This document shows, in pieces, positions 34,763-43,084 of a stretch of 64,000 nt of DNA; within the stretch, counting starts at the first letter, position 1; each line of letters begins with the position of its first letter. Both the position numbers and the translations under genes were made by a program. A model generated the notes under the pieces. The model was given only the letters and a program-made list of their open reading frames with translations. It ran no database searches and was not told where the DNA came from. Origin of the DNA: Hymenobacter jejuensis. GTDB taxonomy: Bacteria > Bacteroidota > Bacteroidia > Cytophagales > Hymenobacteraceae. The stretch is from NCBI RefSeq assembly GCF_006337165.1, contig NZ_CP040896.1, positions 1,550,001 through 1,614,000 of the forward strand, read 5' to 3'.

Positions 34763-35665
34763 GTGAAATTCTCTCGTTACCACCTCGCGGCTTTCAGCGC
34801 CTTCCTGATCTGGGGCTTCTTCCCGCTGCCTTTGCGCCTACTCAGCAGCTATGCCAGCGGCCAGATTTTGTTCTTCCGTATCTTATTGTCGCTGAGCATT
34901 TTACTACTCATACATACCTTCTTCCGGCGCGAAGCCGTGCAAACGGTTTGGCGCCAACTACTTGCCGCCTCGCGGGCCGAGCGCCGGAGCGTAGCCGTTA
35001 GCACCCTATTCGGCGGCTTTTTGCTGACGGCCAACTGGCTCTTGTTCATCTACGTCATCAATCAGGTGAGCGTGCAGGCCGGCTCGTTTGCGTACCTAAT
35101 TTGCCCCATCCTGACGGCGCTGCTTGGCTTTGTGGTGCTGCGCGAACAGCTGCGGCTTAACCAGTGGCTAGCCATCGGTCTTAGCCTGATGAGCTGCGCG
35201 CTGCTTGGCTCCGGCGAAGCCCGGACGCTCCTGCTAAGCTTGGTTGTCGCGCTTACGTATGCCCTTTACCTCATCACGCAGCGCGGCCTGCAAGGCTACG
35301 ACCGCCTCGTGCTGCTAACGGTGCAGCTGATCTTAGCCGCCGCGGTGGTCCTGCCCATCGCTCCTTTGCTCGGTGCCGATCCGGCGGCCGGCTTTGCCGA
35401 TTCGCACCTGCTGTTAATGGCGGCTGTTCTGAGCGTGGGCTTTACGGTCATACCGCTGTTTCTCAACCTCTACGCCCTCAATGAGTTACCATCCGGCACG
35501 GTAGGCATCATGATGTACGTGAACCCGTTGGTCAGCTTTGTGCTGGCATTCACCTACTACGGCGAGCAAGCCCAGGTGCTTCAGCTGGTGGCGTATGGCG
35601 TAATCCTGCTTTCGGTGGTGCTGTACAATGTGCAGCTACCGACGCGCGTGCGCCAACCGGCATAG
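34763..35665 (+). CDS. EamA-family (RarD-like) permease
   Basis: This protein of about 300 residues has ten hydrophobic helices in two EamA repeats. HLAAFSAFLIWGFFPLPLR opens the first and NELPSGTVGIMMYVNPLVSF lies in the second. It resembles RarD-type drug/metabolite transporters. GTG at 34763 is taken as the start; a TTG at 34751 is possible and adds four residues. The candidate promoter upstream fits the GTG better. It converges with the DUF5686 gene. The substrate is unknown. Confidence 0.85.
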   Translation: MKFSRYHLAAFSAFLIWGFFPLPLRLLSSYASGQILFFRILLSLSILLLIHTFFRREAVQTVWRQLLAASRAERRSVAVSTLFGGFLLTANWLLFIYVINQVSVQAGSFAYLICPILTALLGFVVLREQLRLNQWLAIGLSLMSCALLGSGEARTLLLSLVVALTYALYLITQRGLQGYDRLVLLTVQLILAAAVVLPIAPLLGADPAAGFADSHLLLMAAVLSVGFTVIPLFLNLYALNELPSGTVGIMMYVNPLVSFVLAFTYYGEQAQVLQLVAYGVILLSVVLYNVQLPTRVRQPA

Positions 35666-35715
35666 AGACACCTAAACGTTTCGGTGCTGAAGCGCAGGCA
35701 AATCGTAGAACGCTC

Positions 35716-38346
35716 TTAAAAACCCAGCCCGATCCGCAGCCCATTGGCTTGCCGATTGCCGGATTGCAGCGCCGTGTAAAAGTCGACGCGCAGCACTTTC
35801 AGGACGTGCTCGACGCCTACACCCAGCTCAACATAATTGCCGGAGCTCGGCGTACGCAAGTAATTGACCGACGCTACTTCCTGCCACTTGAGCCGGCGCA
35901 TCAGCGGGATTTTGTTCAAGAAGAAGCCGTTGAAATGGTGGTTGTAATGCGCTTCTAAGTAGCGGTCTCTTGTGCTATATAAGTAGTAGTCAAGCAATTG
36001 AAATTGGGCGAAATTGCTAGCAAACGCCGTTTGGTTGCCGGAAAAGTGCCGGTAATCCATGAAGTAGAGCCGCGGAGTGCCGAGGTAAGCGCCCGTCATT
36101 ACGTTATAGCTGCTCGTTCCAAGCAGGCCCATGTTCACAGATTGGCTAACGCCCACGCCTAACCGGGTGTAACGCACATCGGAGCCAAGTGCCTGAATCC
36201 CTTGCAGATACGTGAATCGGAACGTTGGCCATTTCGAGCCAAAATTGAGCTTGCCATCAGGCCGCGTAATATAGCGCTGCCCAGGCCTATACGATAAGGT
36301 AAGCTCGGCTGTGAGGGCTTGGTTGCGGGCGAAGCTAGTGTTAGGCAGCTCCGCACTTACTGGCCGATTGGGGGTGAAGGCCCGGCCGGCTACATCCTTA
36401 ATAAGGTCAATAGTAGCATTTTGCAGCTCGCGGCGGTCGTAGTAGCTAAGCGCCGTGCGCACCGTAAGGCCGTTGAGCGGTTCAGTAGTGTAGCTAATGT
36501 CGCCGCCGAGGCGCCGGTAATATTTGGCGTAATTGCGATTGCGAAACAGCGTGTACTGGGTATTGATAAAAGGCGTAAGCTGCGAGTTGAGATCGAAATT
36601 TTCGATGGTTTGGCCCACGCCCACGCCAAGGCGCGCCAATTTTACGGGGTCGTGTTGCCATACGGCCTCCACGCTCGGGCTGAGCAGCTTGTTGGCGAAA
36701 CCGTAGCGCAACGCAGGCGTCAGCGAAAATGAGCGACGGTCGTCGGTGTTCTGCGTATAGGTAGCCTGCGCATTGACCACCGCGCCTTCTACCGTGTTGT
36801 ATTGTAGAATGTTGAAAACAGGCGCAACGGAGAACTGCCACTTCTTGAACGTGTTGCGATACGTGTAGCCCGTCACCAGAAACTTCATGGGTTCGGGCTC
36901 ATTACGCTTGCGATCCAGGGAATCCTGATACGGGCGGGAGCTGCGGATGACTTCAGTGCTGTCTTTTAGGTGGTAGTCTTTTTTCTCCTCGTCGGTGAGC
37001 GGCACGGGGCGCACTTCCGACCAAAAGCTGGTATCGCGCTCATTTACACCTTTTTCCACCACCATTACTTGCCCGCGCGGCATGCGTTCCACGGGTAGGC
37101 CCCCGATCGAATCGCTGCGTTCGGAGCGCCGTACGCGCTCCTTCACTTGCTTGGCAAAGCCGTGTAACACGGGCTTTTGCTTTTTCACGTCGGCTACCGA
37201 CTCGCGCATGACGGGCGCCGGTTCGGCATCTTTACTGGCGACTGCGGGCGGCGCGGTTTGGGGAGCGGGCCGATTAGGATAGGTCGGCGTTACCTGGTAG
37301 TTGGAAAGCACGGCCGTCACGTAGCCATTGCCCTTAAAACCAAAGGCTTCGAACCCCATCGTGATCTTCTGCGACTGCATCACCCACACATCCGACGGGC
37401 CCGGCGCGGGCGCAAAAAGCTGCTCAATGTGGATGTTGTCGACGTAGTCGAGCTGGGCGTCTTTCGTCAGGTCGAGCGACACGGAATGCAGGCGCCACGT
37501 ACCTTCTACGACGTAGATGTACCCCGAAAATACCGGATCGGTGCGGCGGCGCGGCGTCACGCGTATTTTATTGATGGTCAATCCGTTCTGCTGCGTACTG
37601 CCTTGCAGTTCGTATTTATAAAACAGCATGGCGCCGTCGGCAATCGGCGACACGAAGCCGCGCTCCGAAAAGCCGCTTTTCAGGACGTTGTTGTAGAAAT
37701 TGAGGCCGCGGCCCGCACTGGCCCGGTTGAAGCTGATGCCCTTGGCATCGCCGCTCACCCGCGACGACAGCATACGCTCCTGTACCACGTTGGGCTGGCG
37801 AAACGTCATGTCCGACAACGACTCGGAGAGGTAAAAAATACCCGGCTTCACGTCCGGCCCTACTTTCACCAAGCCCAAAATCTTGCCGGGCACATCGGTG
37901 AAGCGGCCCAGCGTTTTGATGTAGACCCGCGCCTTGAAAGCCGCCACCTCGCGCTGGTGGTAACGCCGCCAGTTAATAGCTTGCTGCACAATGGCATACG
38001 CGGGGTCGCGGTCGGTGGCGCGCACGACCACTTCGCCCAGCCGGTAGTTTTCCGATTCGAGCACGACGTTCAGGACCGTGGCCGTATCACCGCCGGCTAC
38101 CCGAATGGTTTCGGTGCGCGGCTTGTAGCCAACGTATTGAAATACAAGCTCATACTGTCCCGGATTGAGGCGTAGCTGATAATTGCCTTGCTCGTTGGTG
38201 GCGGTGCTGGTAGAAGTGTTGCGCACGGCCACGTTGGCGAAAGCCAGGGCGGCGCCTTTGGTATCCGTAATCCGTCCTCGCACAATGCCGGCTTGCGCCC
38301 CAAAGACGCTTGCCAAAAAAGTCAGCAGCAACAAGTAACGAGCCAT
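35716..38346 (-). CDS. DUF5686 protein with carboxypeptidase-like regulatory domain
   Basis: This 876-residue protein has a signal peptide (ending FGAQAG). An N-terminal CarboxypepD_reg beta-sandwich follows (RGRITDTKGAALAFANVAVR), then a long DUF5686 region with barrel-like strands to the C-terminal LRIGLGF. ATG 38346 starts the signal; the frame runs 24 codons further upstream. DUF5686 proteins are predicted outer-membrane proteins of Bacteroidota whose partner and function are unknown. The 315-bp gap upstream separates it from the ferritin-like genes. Confidence 0.88.
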   Translation of the reverse strand: MARYLLLLTFLASVFGAQAGIVRGRITDTKGAALAFANVAVRNTSTSTATNEQGNYQLRLNPGQYELVFQYVGYKPRTETIRVAGGDTATVLNVVLESENYRLGEVVVRATDRDPAYAIVQQAINWRRYHQREVAAFKARVYIKTLGRFTDVPGKILGLVKVGPDVKPGIFYLSESLSDMTFRQPNVVQERMLSSRVSGDAKGISFNRASAGRGLNFYNNVLKSGFSERGFVSPIADGAMLFYKYELQGSTQQNGLTINKIRVTPRRRTDPVFSGYIYVVEGTWRLHSVSLDLTKDAQLDYVDNIHIEQLFAPAPGPSDVWVMQSQKITMGFEAFGFKGNGYVTAVLSNYQVTPTYPNRPAPQTAPPAVASKDAEPAPVMRESVADVKKQKPVLHGFAKQVKERVRRSERSDSIGGLPVERMPRGQVMVVEKGVNERDTSFWSEVRPVPLTDEEKKDYHLKDSTEVIRSSRPYQDSLDRKRNEPEPMKFLVTGYTYRNTFKKWQFSVAPVFNILQYNTVEGAVVNAQATYTQNTDDRRSFSLTPALRYGFANKLLSPSVEAVWQHDPVKLARLGVGVGQTIENFDLNSQLTPFINTQYTLFRNRNYAKYYRRLGGDISYTTEPLNGLTVRTALSYYDRRELQNATIDLIKDVAGRAFTPNRPVSAELPNTSFARNQALTAELTLSYRPGQRYITRPDGKLNFGSKWPTFRFTYLQGIQALGSDVRYTRLGVGVSQSVNMGLLGTSSYNVMTGAYLGTPRLYFMDYRHFSGNQTAFASNFAQFQLLDYYLYSTRDRYLEAHYNHHFNGFFLNKIPLMRRLKWQEVASVNYLRTPSSGNYVELGVGVEHVLKVLRVDFYTALQSGNRQANGLRIGLGF

Positions 38347-38661
38347 CCGGAATATATGCACAGTGTTCGTGAAGATAGAGAGAATCCAGAACCGAACGGT
38401 TGCCTCCGCGTGCTTCAAATGCGGAATTTATCCTTCATAGAATCCTACCCTTACAGAACAACTACGCAACCAATAGAATGATTATTTATAATGTATTGAT
38501 TATTAGATAATTGACAACACATGACTGTACTCCCGTTACCATCTTTAGTGGCGGCGTGCGGCCTTTGTCACGAATAATTGGGTCACTTTGGTCAGGTCAC
38601 GAAAAAAAGGACAGCCTTTCAGCTGTCCTTTTTACTGGAAATGAAAAGCGTCCGCAGACGC
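38347..38661. other. Gene-free stretch upstream of the DUF5686 gene
   Basis: This 315-bp gap holds a terminator (38604-38633) and an AT-rich junction sequence at about 38478-38512. I see no credible gene and no TAnnTTTG promoter for the DUF5686 gene. Confidence 0.7.
38604..38633 (-). terminator. Terminator downstream of the ferritin-like gene
   Basis: AAAAAGGACAGC (38604-38615) pairs with GCTGTCCTTTTT (38622-38633) around six bases. On the minus strand the T run follows the stem, so it ends the ferritin-like transcript. Confidence 0.9.
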
Positions 38662-39561
38662 TTATTTGATAAAGTTGCTGGCAATCGAAAGCACAGTCGC
38701 CATGTCCAGCGGCTCGTCGAAGGCTTCGGACGCTTTGTTGGTGGAGATGTTGCTGTTGGCAGCGATGTTGATGCCAGCCTGCACCACATTGCCCTCGCTG
38801 GGGTACTTGCTGGCGGGGTTGCCGGGGCCATAGATGCCGTTGGTGATGCCGGGCGCCGGCCCGCCGTTGGCATCGCCGGTAATCCAGCTTTCGGGCGAAT
38901 CCTGCTCGTTGTTGGGCAGGGCTTGTGGGCCGCCGCGGCGCATGGTGCGCAGATGCGAAGCGTGGCGGGCCTCCACCGAGTGAATGTTGAGGGCCGCCTC
39001 CAATACGGTGTTGTTGCTCATCAGCAGCGCGGCGCCGCCTTTGTAGGCGCGCACGCCGGTATCCTCAAATGCCTGGGCCACAGCCAAAAACGTTTTCACA
39101 TTTGAGAATACGTCGGGGAACAGGGCTGCGCGGGCGCCACCCTTCGAGCCGGTAAAGTCGAAAGAAGCTGTTGGGTCTTTGATGGCGTCGGCGCCGAGTA
39201 CGGCCTTCAGGAACTTAACGTGGTTGTTTTCGTCGGTGCGGATGGTTTCAATGTCGGTGCGGCTCTGGCCCGTCAGCGACGATTGGAGGCCCGCGGCGCT
39301 CAGGCCTTGGTTGTAGAAGGCAGCCTCGAGGTATTCGAGGGTGAGGGCGAAATTGAGCACTTCTTTGATCTGCGCACTCAGGCCCGACGACTGCCCGTAG
39401 GCCTTCTGGAACATGGAACCCATGGCCAGCGGCACGGCAGCAGTGGCGAGTTTTTTGCCGAAGCCGGCAAAGTGCTTGAATATGGCGCGGCGCTGATCGA
39501 GACGCTCGTAAACTTCCGGATCGACTTTTTCGATTTCGGTGATAAGATTGAAAATATTCAT
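38662..39561 (-). CDS. Ferritin-like protein with Tat-like N-terminus (PF13668 type)
   Basis: This 299-residue protein has four helices with metal-ligand patterns of the ferritin-like fold. They are EYLEAAFYNQGL, DENNHVKFLKAVLG, AFEDTGVRAYKGG and HSVEARHASHLRTM. The N-terminus carries QRRAIFKHF (RR at 24-25) ahead of a hydrophobic stretch, resembling a Tat signal. It is the second of two adjacent genes of this type, 48 bp after the other. Family members bind metal and are linked to desiccation or stress. Export by Tat would fit cofactor loading in the cytoplasm, but this is inference. Confidence 0.85.
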   Translation of the reverse strand: MNIFNLITEIEKVDPEVYERLDQRRAIFKHFAGFGKKLATAAVPLAMGSMFQKAYGQSSGLSAQIKEVLNFALTLEYLEAAFYNQGLSAAGLQSSLTGQSRTDIETIRTDENNHVKFLKAVLGADAIKDPTASFDFTGSKGGARAALFPDVFSNVKTFLAVAQAFEDTGVRAYKGGAALLMSNNTVLEAALNIHSVEARHASHLRTMRRGGPQALPNNEQDSPESWITGDANGGPAPGITNGIYGPGNPASKYPSEGNVVQAGINIAANSNISTNKASEAFDEPLDMATVLSIASNFIK

Positions 39562-39609
39562 GGAGTAGAGATTTTGACGATAGATGGATGAATGCGAAGC
39601 AGGGCCAGC

Positions 39610-40356
39610 TTATTCTTTGGGCAGGTTGCTCACGTTGAGCTTCGAGCCTTTCTTGAGGAAAGCATTGGCCGTCATTACTACCTCAGCAGGCGACTTAGAT
39701 TTCTCTAGGCCGGTGCTGAAATCCACCACGTCGGGGCCTACAAACGAGCCATTCTGGATCAAATCGCGAATCAGGGCGGCGTGCCGGGCCTCTACCGACA
39801 CTATTTTGCCGGCCAGCGTCAGGTAATCGGGGTTGGCGATGAGTTTGCCGGCTCCGTTATAAGCCGACACACCCAAATCTTCGAATGCTTTGGCCGTAGT
39901 CAGGACACTGGTGCGGTCGGAGAAATTAATCGCCGAAAAATCGGGTTCCAGATTCTTGATTGGGCTGCCGCCTAGCGCCGTAATGGCTTTTTTGAAGAAG
40001 TCGCGGTGCGCCACTTCGTGCGCGGCTACATCTTGCAAAATCTGCCGCTCGGCCGCCGAAGCGCCGGCATAGTATGGGCTGGCTACTACTTGCGCATAAA
40101 AAGCCGCTTCCAATTGCTCCAAGGCGTAGGCATAGTTGAGGATGCCAAAGTCGCCGGAGCCGACATTTACCTCGTTCTTGTTGGCTTTCGGATTTTTAAA
40201 AATCTCTTCCAGCACATCGTTGCAGCCGGTTAGCGCCAAGCTTGTGGCGGCTACTCCGAGCCCGGTATACCGTAGAAAGGAGCGACGCTGCAATGGCGTG
40301 TTCAGCCCCTCCTCTACCGAATTGGATTCGGGGGTTAGTAATGGTAGTTTCGACAT
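39610..40356 (-). CDS. Ferritin-like lipoprotein with Tat signal (PF13668 type)
   Basis: This 248-residue protein has a twin-arginine motif QRRSFLRYTGL (RR at 24-25) and a lipobox LALTGC (Cys 45), so it is probably a Tat-exported lipoprotein. The four-helix metal-binding pattern is clear: ALEQLEAAFYAQVV, AHEVAHRDFFKKAI, AFEDLGVSAYNGA and VSVEARHAALIRDL. ATG 40356 was chosen; the frame extends 18 codons upstream. It is adjacent to a paralogue, and the two may act as a pair at the cell envelope. No Tat genes are in the window. Confidence 0.87.
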   Translation of the reverse strand: MSKLPLLTPESNSVEEGLNTPLQRRSFLRYTGLGVAATSLALTGCNDVLEEIFKNPKANKNEVNVGSGDFGILNYAYALEQLEAAFYAQVVASPYYAGASAAERQILQDVAAHEVAHRDFFKKAITALGGSPIKNLEPDFSAINFSDRTSVLTTAKAFEDLGVSAYNGAGKLIANPDYLTLAGKIVSVEARHAALIRDLIQNGSFVGPDVVDFSTGLEKSKSPAEVVMTANAFLKKGSKLNVSNLPKE

Positions 40357-40687
40357 ATTTTTTTGGATAAATGGTGGGAAGATTGAAAGCATACGCAGTC
40401 CTGTCGCCACCAGATTTAGTTAGGCATAAAATAAGTATTTAACGCAATTTTATCCGTGTATATTACAGTATATCAGGAGCTTATGAAGCTGTTTTAAGCT
40501 TGGATTTATCCTGATATCCACGGATATTTCAATACGATTGCTCCTATTAGCGCTGATGAATTTGAGAGCAGCATTATCGCCTTAGTTTTGCCAACTTGCG
40601 GCCTGCAAACCCGAACGCCCGCAGCATTCGCAATGTTAATTGAGTACATCACACCGGCGCTCTTTCACCTGCCGGCTGCTAAGTCGA
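40357..40687. other. Divergent intergenic region with a nested inverted repeat
   Basis: This 331-bp gap lies between the ferritin-like genes and recX. It holds an ATAAGTATTT motif at 40431-40440 and a long imperfect hairpin at 40451-40526 (see repeat). No clear TAnnTTTG promoter was seen for either gene, and no additional gene. Confidence 0.7.
40451..40526. repeat. Nested inverted repeat in the ferritin/recX divergent region
   Basis: TATCCGTG (40451-40458) pairs with CACGGATA (40519-40526). Inside it ATATCAGGA (40470-40478) pairs with TCCTGATAT (40509-40517), and inside that AGCTTA (40478-40483) with TAAGCT (40495-40500). The 76-nt segment can form one long interrupted hairpin. Confidence 0.7.
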
Positions 40688-41179
40688 ATGGATCAACCGA
40701 AAAAGAAGTTTTACACGCCCGGTGAGGCCCTGCAAAAGATCGCTGCCTTCTGCGCCTACCAAGAGCGCAACCACAAAGAAGTGGAAGAAAAGCTTCGCAG
40801 CTACGGTCTCGACGAGGACGAAGCCGGCGAGATTATCATTCGGTTGAGCCGCGAAAAGCTGCTCGACGAAGAGCGGTACGCCAAGAGTTTTGTGCGGGGT
40901 CGGTACCGGTTGAAGAAATGGGGCCGGCGCCGCATTACGCAGGAACTCAAGCAGAAAGGTATTTCGGACTTCTGCATTAAAGCGGGCCTGAAGGAAATCG
41001 ATGGCGACGAATACTACGCCAACCTCACGACGCTGCTCGAAAAGAAAAATGCCCTCGAAAAAGAGCGCCATCCGCAGAAACGCAAGCAAAAGCTCATGCA
41101 GTACCTAATGCTAAAGGGCTACGAAATGGACCTGATTCAGATGGCACTGAGCGACTTAGGCAAGGAAAGCGAGGATTGA
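40688..41179 (+). CDS. recX: RecX-family regulatory protein
   Basis: This 163-residue protein shows three-helix RecX repeats. The opening is FYTPGEALQKIAAFCAYQER, followed by EVEEKLRSYGLDEDEAGEII and RYAKSFVRGRYRLKKWGRRR. RecX binds RecA filaments and limits their activity. ATG 40688 was chosen because the family match begins there; a 16-codon extension to a TTG-type start is possible. No recA is in the window. It converges with the DUF4230 gene. Confidence 0.88.
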   Translation: MDQPKKKFYTPGEALQKIAAFCAYQERNHKEVEEKLRSYGLDEDEAGEIIIRLSREKLLDEERYAKSFVRGRYRLKKWGRRRITQELKQKGISDFCIKAGLKEIDGDEYYANLTTLLEKKNALEKERHPQKRKQKLMQYLMLKGYEMDLIQMALSDLGKESED

Positions 41180-41203
41180 TATAAGTATTTGATATACATA
41201 TAT

Positions 41204-41833
41204 TTACCTTTTGCCTGGTACTTGCGGGGGCGCCGTTTGCTGCACGAGTACGACGCGCCGGCCAGTCATGGTTTCCAGCATGGGCCTTAGGATTTGCTGG
41301 GCATTCTGCTGGGTTTGGGCCAGAATCCCGGATTGCAGGGCCGAGCGGCGCACGTTTTTTTCGGCGTATTTGTAGGCTTCGTCTACCAGCTCGGCGTTGC
41401 GCAACAGGCCATTTTCGACGCTATACACTTTGCTTTGGCTGTGGTCGATGCGCCAGCTGCACAGTTCGGCGGGCGGCAGCGCAATGCGCACTACCGAGTC
41501 GCCTTCAAACACCACGTCCTGCGCCCGCACTTTGCGCAGATCGAGGCAGCCCACGGCATCGCCCGCCACGATAAGCGCCACTTTTGCGTCTTCCAGAAAA
41601 CGGTACGTGCCTTTGCGGTACTCCACCACGTCTTTGAAATTGTAGCGCACCAACTCCATGCGGCCCAGGGCCTCGACTTTGGTCAGGACGGTGTTGTGCG
41701 TGACCGTGATGCGCGGATCGGAATTGAGGGGGTTGTCCAGCAGCACCGGCTGGACTTTTTTCCAGAGAAACCAACCTAACCCCACTAGGAAAACCAACGG
41801 CAGCAAGCGACGCAGCAAACGAACAACAGGCAT
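41204..41833 (-). CDS. DUF4230 membrane-anchored protein
   Basis: This 209-residue protein has an N-terminal transmembrane helix (LLPLVFLVGLGWFLWKKV) and a DUF4230 domain with VTHNTVLTKVEALGRMELVR and EDAKVALIVAGDAVGCLDLR. ATG 41833 was chosen over a GTG two codons upstream. DUF4230 proteins are widespread single-pass proteins of unknown function. The gene is alone on the minus strand, converging with recX. Confidence 0.85.
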   Translation of the reverse strand: MPVVRLLRRLLPLVFLVGLGWFLWKKVQPVLLDNPLNSDPRITVTHNTVLTKVEALGRMELVRYNFKDVVEYRKGTYRFLEDAKVALIVAGDAVGCLDLRKVRAQDVVFEGDSVVRIALPPAELCSWRIDHSQSKVYSVENGLLRNAELVDEAYKYAEKNVRRSALQSGILAQTQQNAQQILRPMLETMTGRRVVLVQQTAPPQVPGKR

Positions 41834-42044
41834 AAGCACAAACAGAACAAGACACTACTTTAGGGGCAAGGTACGGGAAGCACTGGGTTTGGGTCACTTT
41901 TGCTTGGATGCAAGCGGCCCATGCACAGTACGCCATCAAATCCCTGTCCACTGGTATTTTGGATATGAACGTGATCTGAAACACCTAAAGCGAACGCACA
42001 AAGTATTGATTTACAATGTTTTGTGGTTTTAATCCAATCGATAC

Positions 42045-42995
42045 CTATTCTATTTCCGGCCACCAGGTGCTGCGCGACTCATAGCGCTGGCGAAAACCGG
42101 CCCACGCCTGCAAGCCGCCCGTGTGGACGGCCACCACGGTGCTGCCCGGCTCAAAATAGCCTTTCGCAATCAGGTCGAGCACCCCGAACAATAGCTTGCT
42201 GGTGTATAGGGGATCGAGTAGGACACCATGCCGCTGCTGAAACTCACGGATGAATGCCAACAGCGGCGGCGAAAAGCTGGCGTAGCCTCCAAAATGGTAG
42301 TCCGTTTGCAATGCCCAGTTGGTATAACGCTGTCCGACAATCTGTTGCGTGAGAGCATTCACGTCGTTGCGCAGGAAATCACCACCTTTCAAGGCGGCTA
42401 TGCCCACAGCCTGACGCGTGCCGGCAAGGCCTGTGAGCAAACCGGCCAACGTGCCCCCAGTGCCACAAGCCACGCACAACGCATCGAAGGCCGTGTGGGC
42501 AGCTAATTCCGTTACCAGCTCAGCGCAGCCGCGCAGGGCCAGCGCATTGGTACCGCCTTCGGGCACAACGTACGCCGGGCCGGTTTGCGCTAGTAGCTCC
42601 GCCTGAACTGCCGCTTCGTGCTTGCGACGGTACGTGTTACGATCGAGGTAGCGCAAGGTCATGCCGTGCGCCACGGCCTGCGCCAGCGTCGGATTTAGCT
42701 GATCATCTTGGGCCAGTTGTAGCTCGTCGCCACGCACCACGCCAATAGTATTGAAGCCGTATAAATGCCCAGCCGCCGCGACGGCGGCCAAGTGATTGGA
42801 GTAAGCCCCGCCGAATGTCAGGAGCGTGTCGTGGCCTTGTTTGCGGGCCTCCAGCAGGTTGTATTTGAGCTTGCGCCACTTGTTGCCGGGTAGCTCCGGG
42901 TGGCGCAGATCATCGCGGAGCAGCAGCAGCCGGATGCCCTTTTGCTGGACAACCGTCTCCAGAATATCTTGTATAATTATCTCATTATCAATCAT
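42045..42995 (-). CDS. PLP-dependent ACC deaminase/D-cysteine desulfhydrase homologue
   Basis: This 316-residue member of the fold-type II PLP family has the Schiff-base lysine in the segment PELPGNKWRKLKYNLLEARK. LTFGGAYSNHLAAVAAAG and the glycine-rich phosphate loop CVACGTGGTLAGLLTG are also present. Family members open 1-aminocyclopropane-1-carboxylate or release H2S from D-cysteine; the sequence alone does not decide which. The first residues, MIDNEIIIQDILE, are encoded by AT-rich DNA resembling the junction motif found elsewhere. A shorter start is not obvious. Confidence 0.85.
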   Translation of the reverse strand: MIDNEIIIQDILETVVQQKGIRLLLLRDDLRHPELPGNKWRKLKYNLLEARKQGHDTLLTFGGAYSNHLAAVAAAGHLYGFNTIGVVRGDELQLAQDDQLNPTLAQAVAHGMTLRYLDRNTYRRKHEAAVQAELLAQTGPAYVVPEGGTNALALRGCAELVTELAAHTAFDALCVACGTGGTLAGLLTGLAGTRQAVGIAALKGGDFLRNDVNALTQQIVGQRYTNWALQTDYHFGGYASFSPPLLAFIREFQQRHGVLLDPLYTSKLLFGVLDLIAKGYFEPGSTVVAVHTGGLQAWAGFRQRYESRSTWWPEIE

Positions 42996-43014
42996 TTACT
43001 AATAATATAAAAAT

Positions 43015-43054
43015 CCATCGCCTGTCATCTTAGGAGAAAGATGACAGGCGATGG
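43015..43054 (-). terminator. Terminator downstream of the YfhO gene
   Basis: CCATCGCCTGTCATCTT (43015-43031) pairs perfectly with AAGATGACAGGCGATGG (43038-43054). On the minus strand the T-rich stretch ATTTTTATATTATT follows. It lies between the YfhO gene stop and the ACC deaminase start. Confidence 0.85.
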
Positions 43055-43084
43055 AGGCTGTTAAAGACGCGCGGCCTGTGCTGC

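Noticed and set aside
42045-42995. Calling this gene an ACC deaminase with confidence
   Set aside because: The PLP fold-type II family also includes D-cysteine desulfhydrases, and the distinguishing residues were not clear enough to decide.
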